This document shows, piece by piece, positions 1 through 9,268 of a DNA stretch of 64,000 bases (position 1 is its first letter; each line of letters opens with the position of its first letter). The notes beneath the pieces are model-generated. The model had not been told where the DNA came from and made no database searches. It saw only the letters and a program-made list of their open reading frames with translations. The position numbers and the translations under genes were made by a program. The DNA is from an uncultured Spiribacter sp. GTDB taxonomy: Bacteria; Pseudomonadota; Gammaproteobacteria; Nitrococcales; Nitrococcaceae. The stretch lies in NCBI GenBank assembly GCA_937884605.1, contig CALGDM010000018.1:79527-143526 (forward strand). Reading direction: 5' to 3'.

Positions 1-393
1 GAGGTCGTGCTCGGCGATGGCGGCCAGCGCCTCGTCGCAGCGGCGGATATCGGTCACGCCCGAGTCGCTGTTGGTGGTCGCGCCGGCGGGGTAGAGTTTG
101 ACGGCATGGACAAACCCGCTCGCCGCCGCCCGCTCGATCTCGCGCGCCGGGGTGTTGTCGGTCAGATACAGCGTCATCAGCGGCTCGAACCGGCTGCCGG
201 CCGGGCGCGCCGCGAGAATCCGCTCGCGATAGGCGGCGACCGCCGCCGTGGTGGTTAGCGGCGGCGTCAGGTTGGGCATGATGATGGCGCGACCGAAGCG
301 CGCCGCGCTCCAGTGCACGACATCCGCCAGCGCGGCGCCGTCGCGCAGATGCAGATGCCAGTCATCGGGTTGGGCGATCGTCAGTGTCTCCAT
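1..393 (-). CDS. pyrC: Dihydroorotase PyrC, N-terminal part (cut by the window edge)
   Basis: This gene encodes the zinc enzyme that cyclises N-carbamoyl-aspartate to dihydroorotate in pyrimidine synthesis. The 131 visible residues match the N-terminus of the PyrC (type II) family. They show the metal-binding WHLHLRD (His13, His15), MPNLTPP, and [12 protein letters not shown] around Lys99, the expected carbamylated metal-bridging lysine. The gene runs off the left edge, so roughly two thirds of the protein is missing here. The ATG at 393 has no Shine-Dalgarno sequence; a strong extended -10 lies only 6 nt upstream, so the mRNA may be leaderless. It is divergent from argG. Confidence 0.95.
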   Translation of the reverse strand, partial: METLTIAQPDDWHLHLRDGAALADVVHWSAARFGRAIIMPNLTPPLTTTAAVAAYRERILAARPAGSRFEPLMTLYLTDNTPAREIERAAASGFVHAVKLYPAGATTNSDSGVTDIRRCDEALAAIAEHDL

Positions 394-399
394 GCCGGG

Positions 400-408
400 A
401 GTATATCA
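400..408 (-). promoter_or_regulatory. Extended -10 promoter of pyrC, predicting a leaderless mRNA
   Basis: On the minus strand the sequence reads TGATATACT, an extended -10 (TGn plus TATACT, five of six matches to TATAAT). It ends 6 nt before the pyrC ATG, so transcription should start at or next to the start codon. No convincing -35 box was seen, which fits an extended -10 promoter. The start site is inferred. Confidence 0.55.
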
Positions 409-501
409 GGGCCACCGCTCGGCGCCTTGATTCTCCGCGCCGCCGCGTCGATCATTGCGCAACGAATCCGCTCCCCATCCTGCAATTCGAGAGAGCAACC
501 C

Positions 502-1716
502 ATGAGCACAATCAAAAAGGTGGTTCTGGCCTACTCCGGCGGCCTGGATACCTCGGTCATCCTGCAGTGGCTGCGCGATCACTACCACTGCGAGGTGGTC
601 ACCTTTACCGCCGACCTGGGCCAGGGCGAGGAGCTCGAGCCCGCCCGCGCCAAGGCGAAGGATCTGGGCGTCGAGGAGATCTACATCGACGACCTGCGCG
701 AGGAATTTGTCCGCGATTTCGTCTTCCCGATGTTTCGCGCCAACGCCGTCTACGAGGGTGAATACCTGCTCGGCACCTCGATCGCGCGGCCGCTGATCGC
801 CAAGCGCCAGATCGAGATCGCCCGCGAGACGGGTGCCGATGCCGTCTGTCATGGCGCCACCGGCAAGGGCAATGATCAGGTGCGTTTCGAGCTGGGCTAT
901 TACGGGCTCGAGCCGGGTATTCATGTCATTGCGCCCTGGCGGGAGTGGGACCTCAACTCGCGCGAGCGGCTGCTGGCCTACGCCGAGGAACGCGGGATCC
1001 CCATTGAGGGTAAGAAGGCGGGCGGCGGATCGCCCTATTCGATGGACGCCAACCTGCTGCATATCTCCTACGAGGGCGGTGTGCTGGAGGACACCTGGAC
1101 CCCGGCGGAGGAATCCATGTGGCGCTGGAGCGTCGCCCCCGAGGACGCGCCCGCTACGCCCACCGAGATCGATCTCGAATTTCGTGGCGGCGATCCGGTT
1201 GCCATCAACGGCGAGTCGCTGGCCCCCCACGACATGCTTTCGCGACTCAATCAGCTGGGTAATGACAACGGGATCGGTCGCATCGACATCGTCGAGAACC
1301 GCTACGTCGGCATGAAATCCCGGGGCTGCTACGAAACCCCCGGCGGCACGATTCTGCTGCGCGCCCATCGCGCCATCGAGTCGATCACCCTCGACCGCGA
1401 ATCGGCGCATCTCAAGGACGAGGTCATGCCGCGCTACGCCGAGCTGATCTACAACGGCTACTGGTGGAGCCCCGAGCGCGAGGCGCTGCAGGCGCTGATC
1501 AACCAGACTCAGACGCGGGTGAACGGCGTGGTCCGGCTCAAGCTCTACAAGGGCAATGTCACGGTACTGGGCCGGCGCTCGGCCACCGACAGCCTGTTCG
1601 ACGACAGCATCGCCACCTTTGAGGACGACGCGGGTGCCTATGACCAGAAGGACGCCGAGGGCTTTATCAAGTTGAATGCCCTGCGGCTGCGGGTGGCTGC
1701 CCGGCGGGGTGAATAG
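502..1716 (+). CDS. argG: Argininosuccinate synthase ArgG
   Basis: ArgG joins citrulline and aspartate using ATP to make argininosuccinate, the penultimate step of arginine synthesis, in the cytoplasm. The 404-residue protein begins [18 protein letters not shown], which carries the PP-loop AYSGGLDTS at residues 10-18. It also has the family blocks [13 protein letters not shown] and [13 protein letters not shown], and a full length for the family. The ATG at 502 is chosen because a GAGAG Shine-Dalgarno lies about 8 nt upstream and the family motif starts there; longer in-frame extensions upstream have no conserved sequence. It is a single gene followed by the troA promoter. Confidence 0.97.
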   Translation: MSTIKKVVLAYSGGLDTSVILQWLRDHYHCEVVTFTADLGQGEELEPARAKAKDLGVEEIYIDDLREEFVRDFVFPMFRANAVYEGEYLLGTSIARPLIAKRQIEIARETGADAVCHGATGKGNDQVRFELGYYGLEPGIHVIAPWREWDLNSRERLLAYAEERGIPIEGKKAGGGSPYSMDANLLHISYEGGVLEDTWTPAEESMWRWSVAPEDAPATPTEIDLEFRGGDPVAINGESLAPHDMLSRLNQLGNDNGIGRIDIVENRYVGMKSRGCYETPGGTILLRAHRAIESITLDRESAHLKDEVMPRYAELIYNGYWWSPEREALQALINQTQTRVNGVVRLKLYKGNVTVLGRRSATDSLFDDSIATFEDDAGAYDQKDAEGFIKLNALRLRVAARRGE

Positions 1717-1724
1717 CCGATGCG

Positions 1725-1753
1725 TTGACCCACCGCGGGTCGCGGTTTAGATT
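1725..1753 (+). promoter_or_regulatory. Promoter of the troABCD operon
   Basis: TTGACC at 1725-1730 and TAGATT at 1748-1753 are separated by 17 bp. The -10 is partly covered by the palindrome at 1751-1767, the usual layout for repression by a metalloregulator. Prediction from sequence only. Confidence 0.5.
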
Positions 1754-1767
1754 GGAATTATTCCAAT
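1751..1767. promoter_or_regulatory. 17-bp palindromic operator at the troA promoter
   Basis: The site reads ATTGGAATTATTCCAAT: two perfect 7-bp arms (ATTGGAA/TTCCAAT) around a 3-bp centre. It starts inside the predicted -10 and ends 22 nt before the troA ATG, over the likely transcription start. The AT-rich palindrome stands out in GC-rich surroundings. Its position suits a repressor that binds when metal is plentiful (DtxR/MntR, Fur or Zur type). The sequence does not clearly match a consensus I know, so the regulator is not named. Confidence 0.6.
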
Positions 1768-1789
1768 TTTCTGATCAACAGGAGGCTCG

Positions 1790-2782
1790 ATGCAGCGGAG
1801 ACGCGGCGGCTGGACAGCGCGGGCGGTGGTCATGGTCGTCGGCCTCACGCTGACGTCGATCGCTCCGGCGACGCCCAACGTCCTGGCCACCACCGGCATG
1901 GTCGCGGATCTGGTGGATCGCATTGGCGGCGACTGCATCGAGACCGAGGCACTGATGGGCCCGGGCATCGACCCCCATCTCTATCGCGCCGCGGCCTCGG
2001 ATGTGCGGGCCTTCCAGTCGGCGTCGCTGATTGCCTATAACGGCCTGGGGCTGGAGGGGCAGCTCGACAGCGTCCTGCGGCGGTTCGGCGAGCGCCGGCC
2101 AACGCTGGCGGTGGCCGAGGCGGCGGCTGCGGCCGGGCCGGTTGATCTGATTCAGACGGCCGGGGACGGGGCACCGGACCCGCATGTGTGGATGGATGCC
2201 GCGTTCTGGGCGCAGGCGATTACGCCCACGGTGGAGGCACTGCGCGAGGTGGTGCCGGACTGCGCGGAGGGGCTGCGCAAGCGGGCCTCTGACCTCAGGG
2301 GACAGCTCGGCGCGCTGGATGAGTGGATACGCGCCAGCATCGCCAGTATTCCTGCGGGGCAGCGCGTGCTGCTGACCGCGCACGATGCCTTTGGCTATTA
2401 CGGCCGGGCCTACGATATCGAGGTGCGTGGCATTCAGGGCATCAGCACCACCGCCGAGGCGAGCGTCGCCGATATCCAGGCCAACGCCCGGCTGATCGCC
2501 GAACGGGGGCTGCCGGCCCTGTTTGTCGAGAGCACGATCAACCCGCGCACGGTGGACGCGGTGGTGGCGGCGGCCCGTCAGCGCGGGGCCGAGGTGGTCA
2601 TCGGCGACACCCTCTATGGCGATGCCCTGGGTGAATCCGGAACCCTCGCCAACAGCCTGCCGGGCCTGCTCATTCACAACACCGCGGCCATCACCCGCGA
2701 ACTGGGCGGTGAGCGCGCGCCCCTGCCAGCGGCGCTGAGCGATTGGCGGGCGCCCTTGCGCGCGCGCCACGGAGGCGGGTGA
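1790..2782 (+). CDS. troA: Metal ABC transporter periplasmic binding protein, TroA type
   Basis: This is a cluster A-1 metal-binding protein that delivers Mn(II), Zn(II) or Fe(II) to the membrane permease. The 330 residues begin with a signal peptide (Arg-rich start, hydrophobic stretch about residues 11-27). The four metal ligands of Treponema TroA can be placed: His63 (DPHLY), His132 (DPHVW), His198 (TAHDAFGYY) and Asp278 (YGDALGE). The His/His/His/Asp set, and the absence of the long His-rich loop of ZnuA, favour the TroA branch over ZnuA. Good SD (AGGAGG) before the ATG. First gene of troABCD; its stop overlaps the next ATG by 1 nt. Which metal is carried cannot be settled from sequence. 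Confidence 0.9.
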   Translation: MQRRRGGWTARAVVMVVGLTLTSIAPATPNVLATTGMVADLVDRIGGDCIETEALMGPGIDPHLYRAAASDVRAFQSASLIAYNGLGLEGQLDSVLRRFGERRPTLAVAEAAAAAGPVDLIQTAGDGAPDPHVWMDAAFWAQAITPTVEALREVVPDCAEGLRKRASDLRGQLGALDEWIRASIASIPAGQRVLLTAHDAFGYYGRAYDIEVRGIQGISTTAEASVADIQANARLIAERGLPALFVESTINPRTVDAVVAAARQRGAEVVIGDTLYGDALGESGTLANSLPGLLIHNTAAITRELGGERAPLPAALSDWRAPLRARHGGG

Positions 2783-3594
2783 TGGCGGCGATGGATCCGC
2801 CCGCCGAGGAACGTCCATCGGCGCGCTGGGCCCTGCATACCGAGGATCTGACCGTCAGTTATGGTGATCGCCCGGCGCTCTGGGACATCGATCTGAACAT
2901 CCCGCCGGGTGTGCTCGCCGGCGTCATCGGCCCCAATGGCGCGGGTAAGAGCACCCTGCTCAAGGCGGTGCTGGGGCTGGTGCCGCTGTCTGCGGGCCAT
3001 GTGCGCCTGTTTGGTCGCCGCTATCGCGAGCAGCGCCAGCGGGTGGGCTATGTGCCGCAGCGATCGTCGGTGGACTGGGACTTCCCCACGACCGCCGTCG
3101 ATGTCGTGACCATGGGGCTTTACGGCCAGCTTGGCTGGCTGCGCTGGCCGGGGCGGCGCGAGCGCGATCAGGCCCTGCGCGCGCTTGAAGAGGTGGGCAT
3201 GGAGACACTGGCCGATCGCCAGATCAGCGAGCTCTCCGGCGGTCAGCAGCAGCGGGTATTCATTGCCCGGGCGCTGGTCCAGCAGCCCGACATCCTGTTG
3301 CTCGACGAGCCCATGGCAGGGGTCGATGCGACCACCGAGCGCAGCATCATCGAGATCCTCGGGCGGCTGCGGGACGAGGGCCGCACCATCATCCTGGTCC
3401 ATCACGATCTGCAGACCGTGCAGCGCTACTTTGACTGGCTGGTGTTCCTGAACGTGCGGGTCATCGCCGCGGGTCCCATCGACTCGGTCTACACCGCCCG
3501 CAACCTGCGCCGGGCCTACGGCGGACAGGTCGCACTGCTGGACGAGGGTGGTCGCCCGACGGAGGCATCGGATGATGCCGGCGCTGCTGACTGA
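2782..3594 (+). CDS. troB: Metal ABC transporter ATPase, TroB type
   Basis: Cytoplasmic ATPase that powers the metal importer. The 270-residue protein has Walker [10 protein letters not shown] (50-58), a Q-loop region ([10 protein letters not shown]), the ABC signature LSGGQQQR (151-158), Walker B ILLLDEP (171-177) and the switch His in LVHHD. The WDFP segment after the Q-loop is common in Mn/Zn/Fe importers of this family. The ATG at 2782 is preferred because GGAGG lies 6-7 nt upstream and it overlaps the troA stop (TGATG). Its 3' end overlaps troC by 23 nt, so the two are probably translationally coupled. Confidence 0.95.
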   Translation: MAAMDPPAEERPSARWALHTEDLTVSYGDRPALWDIDLNIPPGVLAGVIGPNGAGKSTLLKAVLGLVPLSAGHVRLFGRRYREQRQRVGYVPQRSSVDWDFPTTAVDVVTMGLYGQLGWLRWPGRRERDQALRALEEVGMETLADRQISELSGGQQQRVFIARALVQQPDILLLDEPMAGVDATTERSIIEILGRLRDEGRTIILVHHDLQTVQRYFDWLVFLNVRVIAAGPIDSVYTARNLRRAYGGQVALLDEGGRPTEASDDAGAAD

Positions 3595-4714
3595 CTACAC
3601 GCTGCAGACGGTGCTGCTGGGCGCGGTGCTGATTGGCGTGATCAGCGGCGTGCTGGGCTCGTTCGCGGTGCTGCGACGCCAGAGCCTGCTGGGCGATACG
3701 CTCTCGCATGCCGCGCTGCCGGGCGTTTGCATCGGCTTCATGGTGGCCGGTGCGCGGGATCTGGGCAGTATCATGGGCGGCGCGCTGGTGACGGCGGTGG
3801 CGGCGGCGCTGATGACGGTGGCCATCACCCGCCACACCCGACTCAAGATGGACGCCGGGCTGGCCGCCACGCTCAGTCTGGGGTTCGCCCTGGGGGTGGT
3901 GCTGCTGACCTGGATCCAGTCGCGGGGCGGGGCCGCGCAGGCCGGTCTGGACAGCTTTCTGTTCGGCCAGGCCGCCGCCACCACGCGGGCCGATCTCTAC
4001 CCCATGCTCGGGTTGGTGGGGATCAGCCTGTTGGGGGTGGTGGTGCTGTGGAAGCCGCTCAAACTGATGACCTTCGACCCCACCTTTGCCGCGGTCGCCG
4101 GTCTGCCCGTGCACCGCCTCGAGGCACTGCTGACCGCGATGATCGCGCTGGCGGTGGTGACCGGGCTGCAGATGGTGGGCGTGGTGCTCATGACCGCCAT
4201 GGTCATCGCCCCGGGGGCAGCCGCGCGCCAGTGGTGTGGCAGCCTGCTGGGCATGGTCGTGCTGTCAGCGGTGCTCGGTGCCGTGGCCGGTGCGGTCGGT
4301 GGGCTCGCCAGCGCCCTGGCGCCGGGGCTGTCGACCGGGCCGCTGATCGTGCTCACCGCCACCCTCATCGCCCTCATCTCGCTACTGGTGGCGCCGCACC
4401 GGGGGCTGATCCCGCAGTGGTATCGACAGCGCCGGCGCCGTCAGTCCACCTCCACCGACCGGATCCTCGGCACCCTCTACGAGCTGGCCCGCGAGCATGA
4501 TGACTGGCGCTACCGGGTTGAGCAGGGGGCAGTGGATGCCTATCACGGCATGGTCACCGAGCCGCAGCTTGTCGCCCTGGCCGAGCGCGGCCTGGTCACG
4601 CCGGTTGACCATCTGCCCGATGAAGGGCCGCACTGGCAGTTGACCGAGGCGGGGGTCGATCATGCTGCCGCCCGCGAGGCGCGCCAGCGGGGCCGCCGCC
4701 GGAGTCGGTCGTGA
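3572..4714 (+). CDS. troC: Metal ABC transporter permease with C-terminal winged-helix-like extension, TroC type
   Basis: The first about 290 residues are an ABC-3 family permease with eight or nine hydrophobic helices and the family segments [11 protein letters not shown] and [12 protein letters not shown] (coupling-helix region). The remaining about 85 residues, from [18 protein letters not shown] onward, are soluble and charged. They have a helix, a [16 protein letters not shown] recognition-like helix and a WQLTEAG wing-like strand, resembling the winged helix of DtxR/MntR metalloregulators. The protein ends in an Arg-rich tail. Its 380 residues compare with about 290 for a plain permease. 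The start (ATG 3572) has GGAGG 6 nt upstream. Such fusions are known in Mn/Fe permeases of some bacteria; what the domain does here is unknown. Confidence 0.85.
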   Translation: MMPALLTDYTLQTVLLGAVLIGVISGVLGSFAVLRRQSLLGDTLSHAALPGVCIGFMVAGARDLGSIMGGALVTAVAAALMTVAITRHTRLKMDAGLAATLSLGFALGVVLLTWIQSRGGAAQAGLDSFLFGQAAATTRADLYPMLGLVGISLLGVVVLWKPLKLMTFDPTFAAVAGLPVHRLEALLTAMIALAVVTGLQMVGVVLMTAMVIAPGAAARQWCGSLLGMVVLSAVLGAVAGAVGGLASALAPGLSTGPLIVLTATLIALISLLVAPHRGLIPQWYRQRRRRQSTSTDRILGTLYELAREHDDWRYRVEQGAVDAYHGMVTEPQLVALAERGLVTPVDHLPDEGPHWQLTEAGVDHAAAREARQRGRRRSRS

Positions 4715-5610
4715 GCCTGCTTGCCGAGCCGCTCGTGGCGATTCTGCTCACCGGCATGCTGGTGGGCACCAGTGCGGCGCTGCTGGGCAGTTTCCTCGTG
4801 CTGCGCGGCAACAGCATGCTCGCCGACGCGATCAGTCACTCGATCCTGTTCGGCATTGCCGTGGCCTGGTTGCTCTCGGGCCAGACCAGCGGCCCGGTGC
4901 AGATCGCCGGCGCCGCCCTCAGCGGTGTACTGGCGGTGTTCCTGATCGAGACACTGACCCGCACCCGACGCCTGCGCGATGACGCCGCCACCGGGCTGGT
5001 TTTTCCGGCCCTGTTCAGTGCCGGCGTGGTGCTGATCAACGTGACCGCGCGGGATGTGCATCTCGACGAGCACACGGTGCTGCTGGGCGAGGTGGGGTTT
5101 GTCTGGCTGGACACGGTCACCGTGGCCGGCGTCGAACTGCCCCGGGCCATGCTGGCCACCGGCGTCATGCTGCTGCTGGATGCCGCGTTCGTGCTGGCCT
5201 TCTACAAGGCGCTCAAGCTCGCCACCTTCGACCCCGATCTGGCGCGGGCGCTGGGCCTGGCCCCGGGGATCATCTTCTATGCCCATCTGGCGCTGGTCAG
5301 TGGGACGGCGGTGGCGGCGTTTGATGCCGTGGGCGTGGTGCTGTTCATCACCTTCGTGGTGGTGCCACCGGCCACCGCTTATCTGCTCACCCGGCGCCTG
5401 CTGCCGATGATCGTGCTGGCGATGCTGATTGCCGCGCTCAGTGCGCCGCTCGGTTATGCGCTGGCCATCGCGCTGAATGTCTCGATCGGCGGGTCAATGG
5501 CGCTGGCCAATGGCCCGTTTCTGCTGCTGGCCTACGGCTGGCGGCGCTGGCGCCAGCAGCGCCACAGCGCACGGGCCATGGCGACTCAGTCCGGCTCGCC
5601 GTCAGCATAG
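4711..5610 (+). CDS. troD: Metal ABC transporter permease, TroD type
   Basis: Second ABC-3 permease of the operon, 299 residues, without the C-terminal extension of its neighbour. It has about eight membrane helices, the family block NSMLADAISHSILFGI and the coupling-helix segment TFDPDLARALGLAP. The HLDEHTVLLGEV segment is typical of TroD/SitD-type permeases. It starts with GTG, overlapping the troC stop by 4 nt (GTGA). TroC and TroD probably form a heterodimeric channel served by TroB. Its last 25 nt overlap nth on the other strand. Confidence 0.9.
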   Translation: MSLLAEPLVAILLTGMLVGTSAALLGSFLVLRGNSMLADAISHSILFGIAVAWLLSGQTSGPVQIAGAALSGVLAVFLIETLTRTRRLRDDAATGLVFPALFSAGVVLINVTARDVHLDEHTVLLGEVGFVWLDTVTVAGVELPRAMLATGVMLLLDAAFVLAFYKALKLATFDPDLARALGLAPGIIFYAHLALVSGTAVAAFDAVGVVLFITFVVVPPATAYLLTRRLLPMIVLAMLIAALSAPLGYALAIALNVSIGGSMALANGPFLLLAYGWRRWRQQRHSARAMATQSGSPSA

Positions 5611-6239
5611 TGGTGACGGTCGGGGAACTCGCACAGGTCGAAAATGGGACAGGCCCCGCAGCGCGGGCGGCGGGCCAGGCAGGTGTAGCGGCCATGCAGG
5701 ATCAGCCAGTGATGGGCGTCACGCAGGAACGCCCGCGGCGTCCAGCGTAAAAGCCGATCCTCTACCGCCCGCACGGTCTTGCCCGGCGCCAGCCCGGTAC
5801 GATTCGCGACCCGATAGATGTGGGTATCCACCGCCATGGTGGGCTCGCCGAAGGCGGTGTTCAGCACCACATTGGCGGTCTTGCGGCCGACCCCCGGCAG
5901 GGCCTCCAGCGAGGCGCGGTCGCGGGGCACCTGGCCGTCGTGGTTCTCGACCAGGGCCTGACAGGTGGCAATGATGTTGCGGGCCTTGCTGTTGAAAAGC
6001 CCGATGGTGCGGATGTAACCGCGCAGCCCGGCTTCGCCCAGTGCCAGCAGTGCCTCGGGCGTGTCGGCAACCGCAAACAGCGGGCCGGTGGCCTGATTGA
6101 CGCTGCGATCGGTGGCCTGAGCGGAGAGAATCACCGCGATGAGCAGCTCAAAGGGAGTGCGGTAGTTGAGCTCGGTGGTCGGCTGCGGGTTGGCATCGCG
6201 TAGCCGCTCGAAGATCGCCCGGCGCTTGTCGCGGTTCAT
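5586..6239 (-). CDS. nth: Endonuclease III (DNA glycosylase/AP lyase)
   Basis: Base-excision repair enzyme that removes oxidised pyrimidines and cleaves the abasic site. All key features sit at the same positions as in E. coli Nth: helix-hairpin-helix [10 protein letters not shown] with catalytic Lys120, Asp138 in VDTH, and the [4Fe-4S] ligands Cys187, Cys194, Cys197 and Cys203 (C-x6-C-x2-C-x5-C). Length 217 residues against 211 in E. coli. The start codon overlaps the stop of the upstream rnfB-like gene by 4 nt, so it is the last gene of a metG-rnfB-nth operon. Confidence 0.97.
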   Translation of the reverse strand: MNRDKRRAIFERLRDANPQPTTELNYRTPFELLIAVILSAQATDRSVNQATGPLFAVADTPEALLALGEAGLRGYIRTIGLFNSKARNIIATCQALVENHDGQVPRDRASLEALPGVGRKTANVVLNTAFGEPTMAVDTHIYRVANRTGLAPGKTVRAVEDRLLRWTPRAFLRDAHHWLILHGRYTCLARRPRCGACPIFDLCEFPDRHHYADGEPD

Positions 6240-6913
6240 GAGCCGCGACCGCCGGTGCGCTGACGCCGCCGCGCCCGCACCCGCTCGAGGGCGGCCCGGG
6301 CGGTGTCGCGGCGGGTTTCGCGGTCAGGCAGCGATGCGGCCGGCGCTGCCGTGGTGTCCGGGGTCCGCGCCGCCCGCCGCTGGCTGCGCTTTTGCTCGCG
6401 TTCGGCGCGGCGCCTTGCCAGGCGCTGCTGGCGGTCGTTGAAGCGCTGCCGGGCCCGGTCGCGGCGCTGTTGCTGCTGATCCGCGGGCTCGGCCTCCCGG
6501 TCGGTGGGCAGCATATGAATGCAATCCACCGGGCAGGGGGCCAGGCAGAGATCGCAGCCGGTGCATTCATCGGCGATCACCGTGTGCATGCGCTGCCGGG
6601 CGCCGACAATGGCATCCACCGGGCAGGCCTGAATGCATTTGGTACAGCCAATGCAGATCGACTCGTCAATCCAGGCCACCCGCGGCGGCCGGTAGTCGCC
6701 ATGCTCGGGGTTCAGGCGCTTGCCGGGCCGCTCCAGCAGCTGTGCCAGCGCATCGATGGTGCCCTGGCCACCGGGCGGGCACTGGTTGATATCCGCCTTG
6801 CCCTGAGCGATGGCCTCGGCATAGGGCCGACAGCCGGGATAGCCGCACTGCTCGCACTGCGTCTGGGGCAGCAGGGCGTCGATGCGCTCGGTCAGAGAGG
6901 CGTCGGCGCTCAT
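6236..6913 (-). CDS. Stand-alone RnfB/RsxB-like iron-sulfur protein (soluble)
   Basis: Likely a small electron carrier. The N-terminus has the RnfB-type cluster motif CEQCGYPGC with Cys20, 23, 28 and 45. Two ferredoxin-type [4Fe-4S] motifs follow (Cys87/90/93/97 and Cys117/120/123/127). Unlike classical RnfB it has no N-terminal membrane helix and starts almost at the first cluster. The last about 90 residues are Arg/Gln-rich, probably helical, and low in complexity. Start ATG 6913 overlaps the metG stop (ATGA); the end overlaps nth by 4 nt. The position between metG and nth is where full rnf clusters sit in other gammaproteobacteria, but no rnfA, C, D, G or E is present. Confidence 0.85.
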   Translation of the reverse strand: MSADASLTERIDALLPQTQCEQCGYPGCRPYAEAIAQGKADINQCPPGGQGTIDALAQLLERPGKRLNPEHGDYRPPRVAWIDESICIGCTKCIQACPVDAIVGARQRMHTVIADECTGCDLCLAPCPVDCIHMLPTDREAEPADQQQQRRDRARQRFNDRQQRLARRRAEREQKRSQRRAARTPDTTAAPAASLPDRETRRDTARAALERVRARRRQRTGGRGS

Positions 6914-8562
6914 GCCGGTTTCAGGCTCTCCCGGGATTCTTCGATCATCGCCTCGATGGCGGCCGGATCGATCCGGGTCATCAGCGGCTTGAACGGGGCG
7001 ATCCGGTGATCCAGCAGCGGCTGGCCGGCATCGGCCCACTCCATGGGCGGGACCTGCAGGAAACGCTCGGCGGCGGCCGCCGTGCCCGGCAGCACCGGCT
7101 TGAGATAGAGCATCAGCACCCGAAACAGGTTGAGCCCGGTGGTGTTGATGGCCTGCACCGCTTCGGCCTGGTCGGGGTCTTTCGCCAGTACCCAGGGTTT
7201 TTTCTCGTCGATGTACTGGTTGGCCTCGTCGGCCAGGGCCATCACCTCGCGCACCACCCGCGAATAGGCCCGGTCCTCGTAGTGGCCGCCGATCACCTCG
7301 GCGCGGGCGCTCATCCGGCGGAACAGCTCCGGGGCGTCCAGACGCGGGCCCAGCCATCCGTCGGAGCGCTTGTTGATAAAGCCTGCGCAGCGGCTGGCGA
7401 TGTTGACCAGCTTGCCCACCAGATCGGCGTTCACCCGCTGGGTGAAGTCCTCCAGGCTCAGGTCGATATCGTGTACGCCGGCGCTCAGCTTGGCGGCAAA
7501 GTAGTAGCGCAGATATTCGGCATCCAGATGCCGCCGATAGGTCTCGGCCATGATGAAGGTGCCCCGCGACTTCGACATCTTCTGGCCGTCGACGGTCAGA
7601 AAGCCGTGGGCGCAGACCCGGGTCGGTGTCCGAAACCCGGCGCCGTGCAGCATCGCCGGCCAGAACAGGGCATGGAAATAGACAATGTCCTTGCCGATGA
7701 AGTGGTACAGCTCGGCATCGGAGTCGGCATTCCACCACTCGTCAAAGTCCAGGCCCCTGCGGTTGCACAGGTCCTGAAAGCTGGCCATGTAGCCGATCGG
7801 GGCGTCCAGCCAGACATAGAAGTACTTGTCATCGGTATCGGGAATGCGAAAGCCGAAGTAGGGCGCATCGCGGGAGATGTCCCAGGCGCGCAGGCCGGCG
7901 TCGAACCATTCCTGGAGCTTATTCGAGACCTCATCCTGCAGGCCCTCGCTGGAGGCCCATTCGCGCAGCATGGGCTCGAAGTCCTGGAGGCGAAAGAAAT
8001 AGTGCTCGGAGGCCTTCTGCACCGGCGCCTTGCCCGAGATCACCGATACCGGGTTGCGCAGCTCGTCGGGGGAGTAGCTCGCGCCGCAGGCCTCGCAGTT
8101 GTCGCCGTACTGATCATCGGCGCCGCAGCGCGGGCAGGTGCCCTTGATGTAGCGATCCGGCAGGAACATGCCCTCCTGCTCGTCATAGGCCTGGGTGATG
8201 GTCTTGCGATCAATCCAGCCGCCATCGCGCAGCCGCCGGTAGATGAGCTCGGCGTAGTGGCGGTTTTCCTCGGAGTGGGTGGTGTAGTAATTGTCGAACT
8301 CGATGCCAAAGCTGGCAAAGTCGCGCCGGTGCTCGGCCCCCACCTGCTCGATCAGCGTCTCGGGGGATACTCCGCGCTCCCGCGCCTTGAGCATGATGGG
8401 CGTGCCGTGGGCGTCATCGGCGCATACATACCAGCACTCGTTGCCCTGCAGCTTCTGGAAGCGCACCCAGATGTCGGTCTGGACGTATTCCACGAGATGG
8501 CCCAGGTGAATCGGCCCATTGGCATAGGGTAGGGCGCTGGTGACCAGGATCTTGCGCGCCAT
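6910..8562 (-). CDS. metG: Methionyl-tRNA synthetase (short form)
   Basis: Charges tRNA-Met with methionine. Class I signature HLGH lies at residues 19-22, KMSKS in the [10 protein letters not shown] segment, and a four-Cys zinc knuckle in [19 protein letters not shown]. The protein is 550 residues and ends at ESLKPA just after the anticodon-binding helices. The C-terminal EMAP/Trbp111-like tRNA-binding and dimerisation domain of the 677-residue E. coli enzyme is absent. ATG 8562 is chosen over an in-frame GTG 6 nt upstream because GGAG lies 6 nt before it. First gene of metG-rnfB-nth. Confidence 0.95.
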   Translation of the reverse strand: MARKILVTSALPYANGPIHLGHLVEYVQTDIWVRFQKLQGNECWYVCADDAHGTPIMLKARERGVSPETLIEQVGAEHRRDFASFGIEFDNYYTTHSEENRHYAELIYRRLRDGGWIDRKTITQAYDEQEGMFLPDRYIKGTCPRCGADDQYGDNCEACGASYSPDELRNPVSVISGKAPVQKASEHYFFRLQDFEPMLREWASSEGLQDEVSNKLQEWFDAGLRAWDISRDAPYFGFRIPDTDDKYFYVWLDAPIGYMASFQDLCNRRGLDFDEWWNADSDAELYHFIGKDIVYFHALFWPAMLHGAGFRTPTRVCAHGFLTVDGQKMSKSRGTFIMAETYRRHLDAEYLRYYFAAKLSAGVHDIDLSLEDFTQRVNADLVGKLVNIASRCAGFINKRSDGWLGPRLDAPELFRRMSARAEVIGGHYEDRAYSRVVREVMALADEANQYIDEKKPWVLAKDPDQAEAVQAINTTGLNLFRVLMLYLKPVLPGTAAAAERFLQVPPMEWADAGQPLLDHRIAPFKPLMTRIDPAAIEAMIEESRESLKPA

Positions 8563-8595
8563 GCACACTCCGCGTTCGCAGTCAGAAAGTCGCCA

Positions 8596-9138
8596 TTATG
8601 CCAGAGGCGAGGCCAGTCGCGGAGCCTGCGGCCGGTTGAGGGCTGCGATGACCGAGCGGGTGGCGGCGGCCGGCGGCTGGGTGCCGACATCGACGCTGAG
8701 CTCGGCATACCGGCGGTAGAGTGCCTCGCGCTCGGCGTAGAGGTCTTCGAGGCTCTGATGGGCGGCCCGGGCCAGGCCGCGGGTGTCGACGTCGGTGACG
8801 CGCTCCCGCAGCACCGCCAGATCGGCATGCAGGTGCACGATGATGCCGTCGGCCCGCAACGCGGCCATCGCCGCCGGGCTGTAGACGGCGCTGCCGCCGG
8901 TGGCAATGACATGGCCCCGGCGTTGCAGTGCGGCCAGGGTGTCGGCTTCGAGCGCCCGCAGCGCCTGGTAACCCCGGGCATCGACGATGGCCTGCAGGCG
9001 GGTCCCTTCGCGGGACTCGATCAGGGCATCGGTATCGGTCAACCCCAGCCCCAGGGCGGTGGCCAGGGACTGCCCCAGGGTGGTCTTGCCGGCCCCTGGC
9101 ATGCCGATGAGGACCAGATTGTGGCGGACGTCGGTCAT
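8596..9138 (-). CDS. Shikimate kinase family protein
   Basis: A 180-residue P-loop kinase of the shikimate kinase fold. Walker A is GMPGAGKTT (residues about 12-20), followed by the DTDALIE block that matches the shikimate-binding Asp region, and VIATGGSAVYS in place of the usual TGGG. The LID-like segment DVDTRGLAR and a C-terminal EREALYRRYAE complete the fold. The third glycine of the GGG substrate loop is Ser. AroK is usually encoded beside aroB, which is not here, so this may be a second kinase of different substrate. ATG 9138 is the first start before the P-loop with no conserved extension upstream. Confidence 0.75.
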   Translation of the reverse strand: MTDVRHNLVLIGMPGAGKTTLGQSLATALGLGLTDTDALIESREGTRLQAIVDARGYQALRALEADTLAALQRRGHVIATGGSAVYSPAAMAALRADGIIVHLHADLAVLRERVTDVDTRGLARAAHQSLEDLYAEREALYRRYAELSVDVGTQPPAAATRSVIAALNRPQAPRLASPLA

Positions 9139-9201
9139 GGCCTGAATCTGCCGCAATGCAGCGCCGCCGGCAACCCGCGTGCCAACCCCGCCCGGGACGT
9201 G

Positions 9202-9230
9202 TTTAATGCGCGGGTCGGTCTGATTACACT
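9202..9230 (+). promoter_or_regulatory. Promoter of mrp/apbC
   Basis: TTTAAT (9202-9207), a 17-bp spacer and TACACT (9225-9230) give a plausible sigma-70 promoter whose start would be near 9237, about 32 nt before the mrp ATG. The -35 is weak (3 of 6). Confidence 0.4.
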
Positions 9231-9268
9231 CAGCGCTGATGGACAGGTTGCGCAACAACGGGGGATGA

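Noticed and set aside
427..456. TTGATT-N18-ATCATT as the argG promoter
   Set aside because: The -10 matches only three of six positions and the spacing is not ideal; not strong enough to list.
1725..1740. GACCC/GGGTC hairpin after argG as a terminator
   Set aside because: Only a 5-bp stem with no U-tract; it coincides with the predicted -35 of troA.
6914..7738. An upstream extension of the rnfB-like gene inside metG
   Set aside because: The frame is open, but the translation is unlike any RnfB, and metG fills this stretch in another frame. The ATG at 6913 overlaps the metG stop as expected for a coupled gene.
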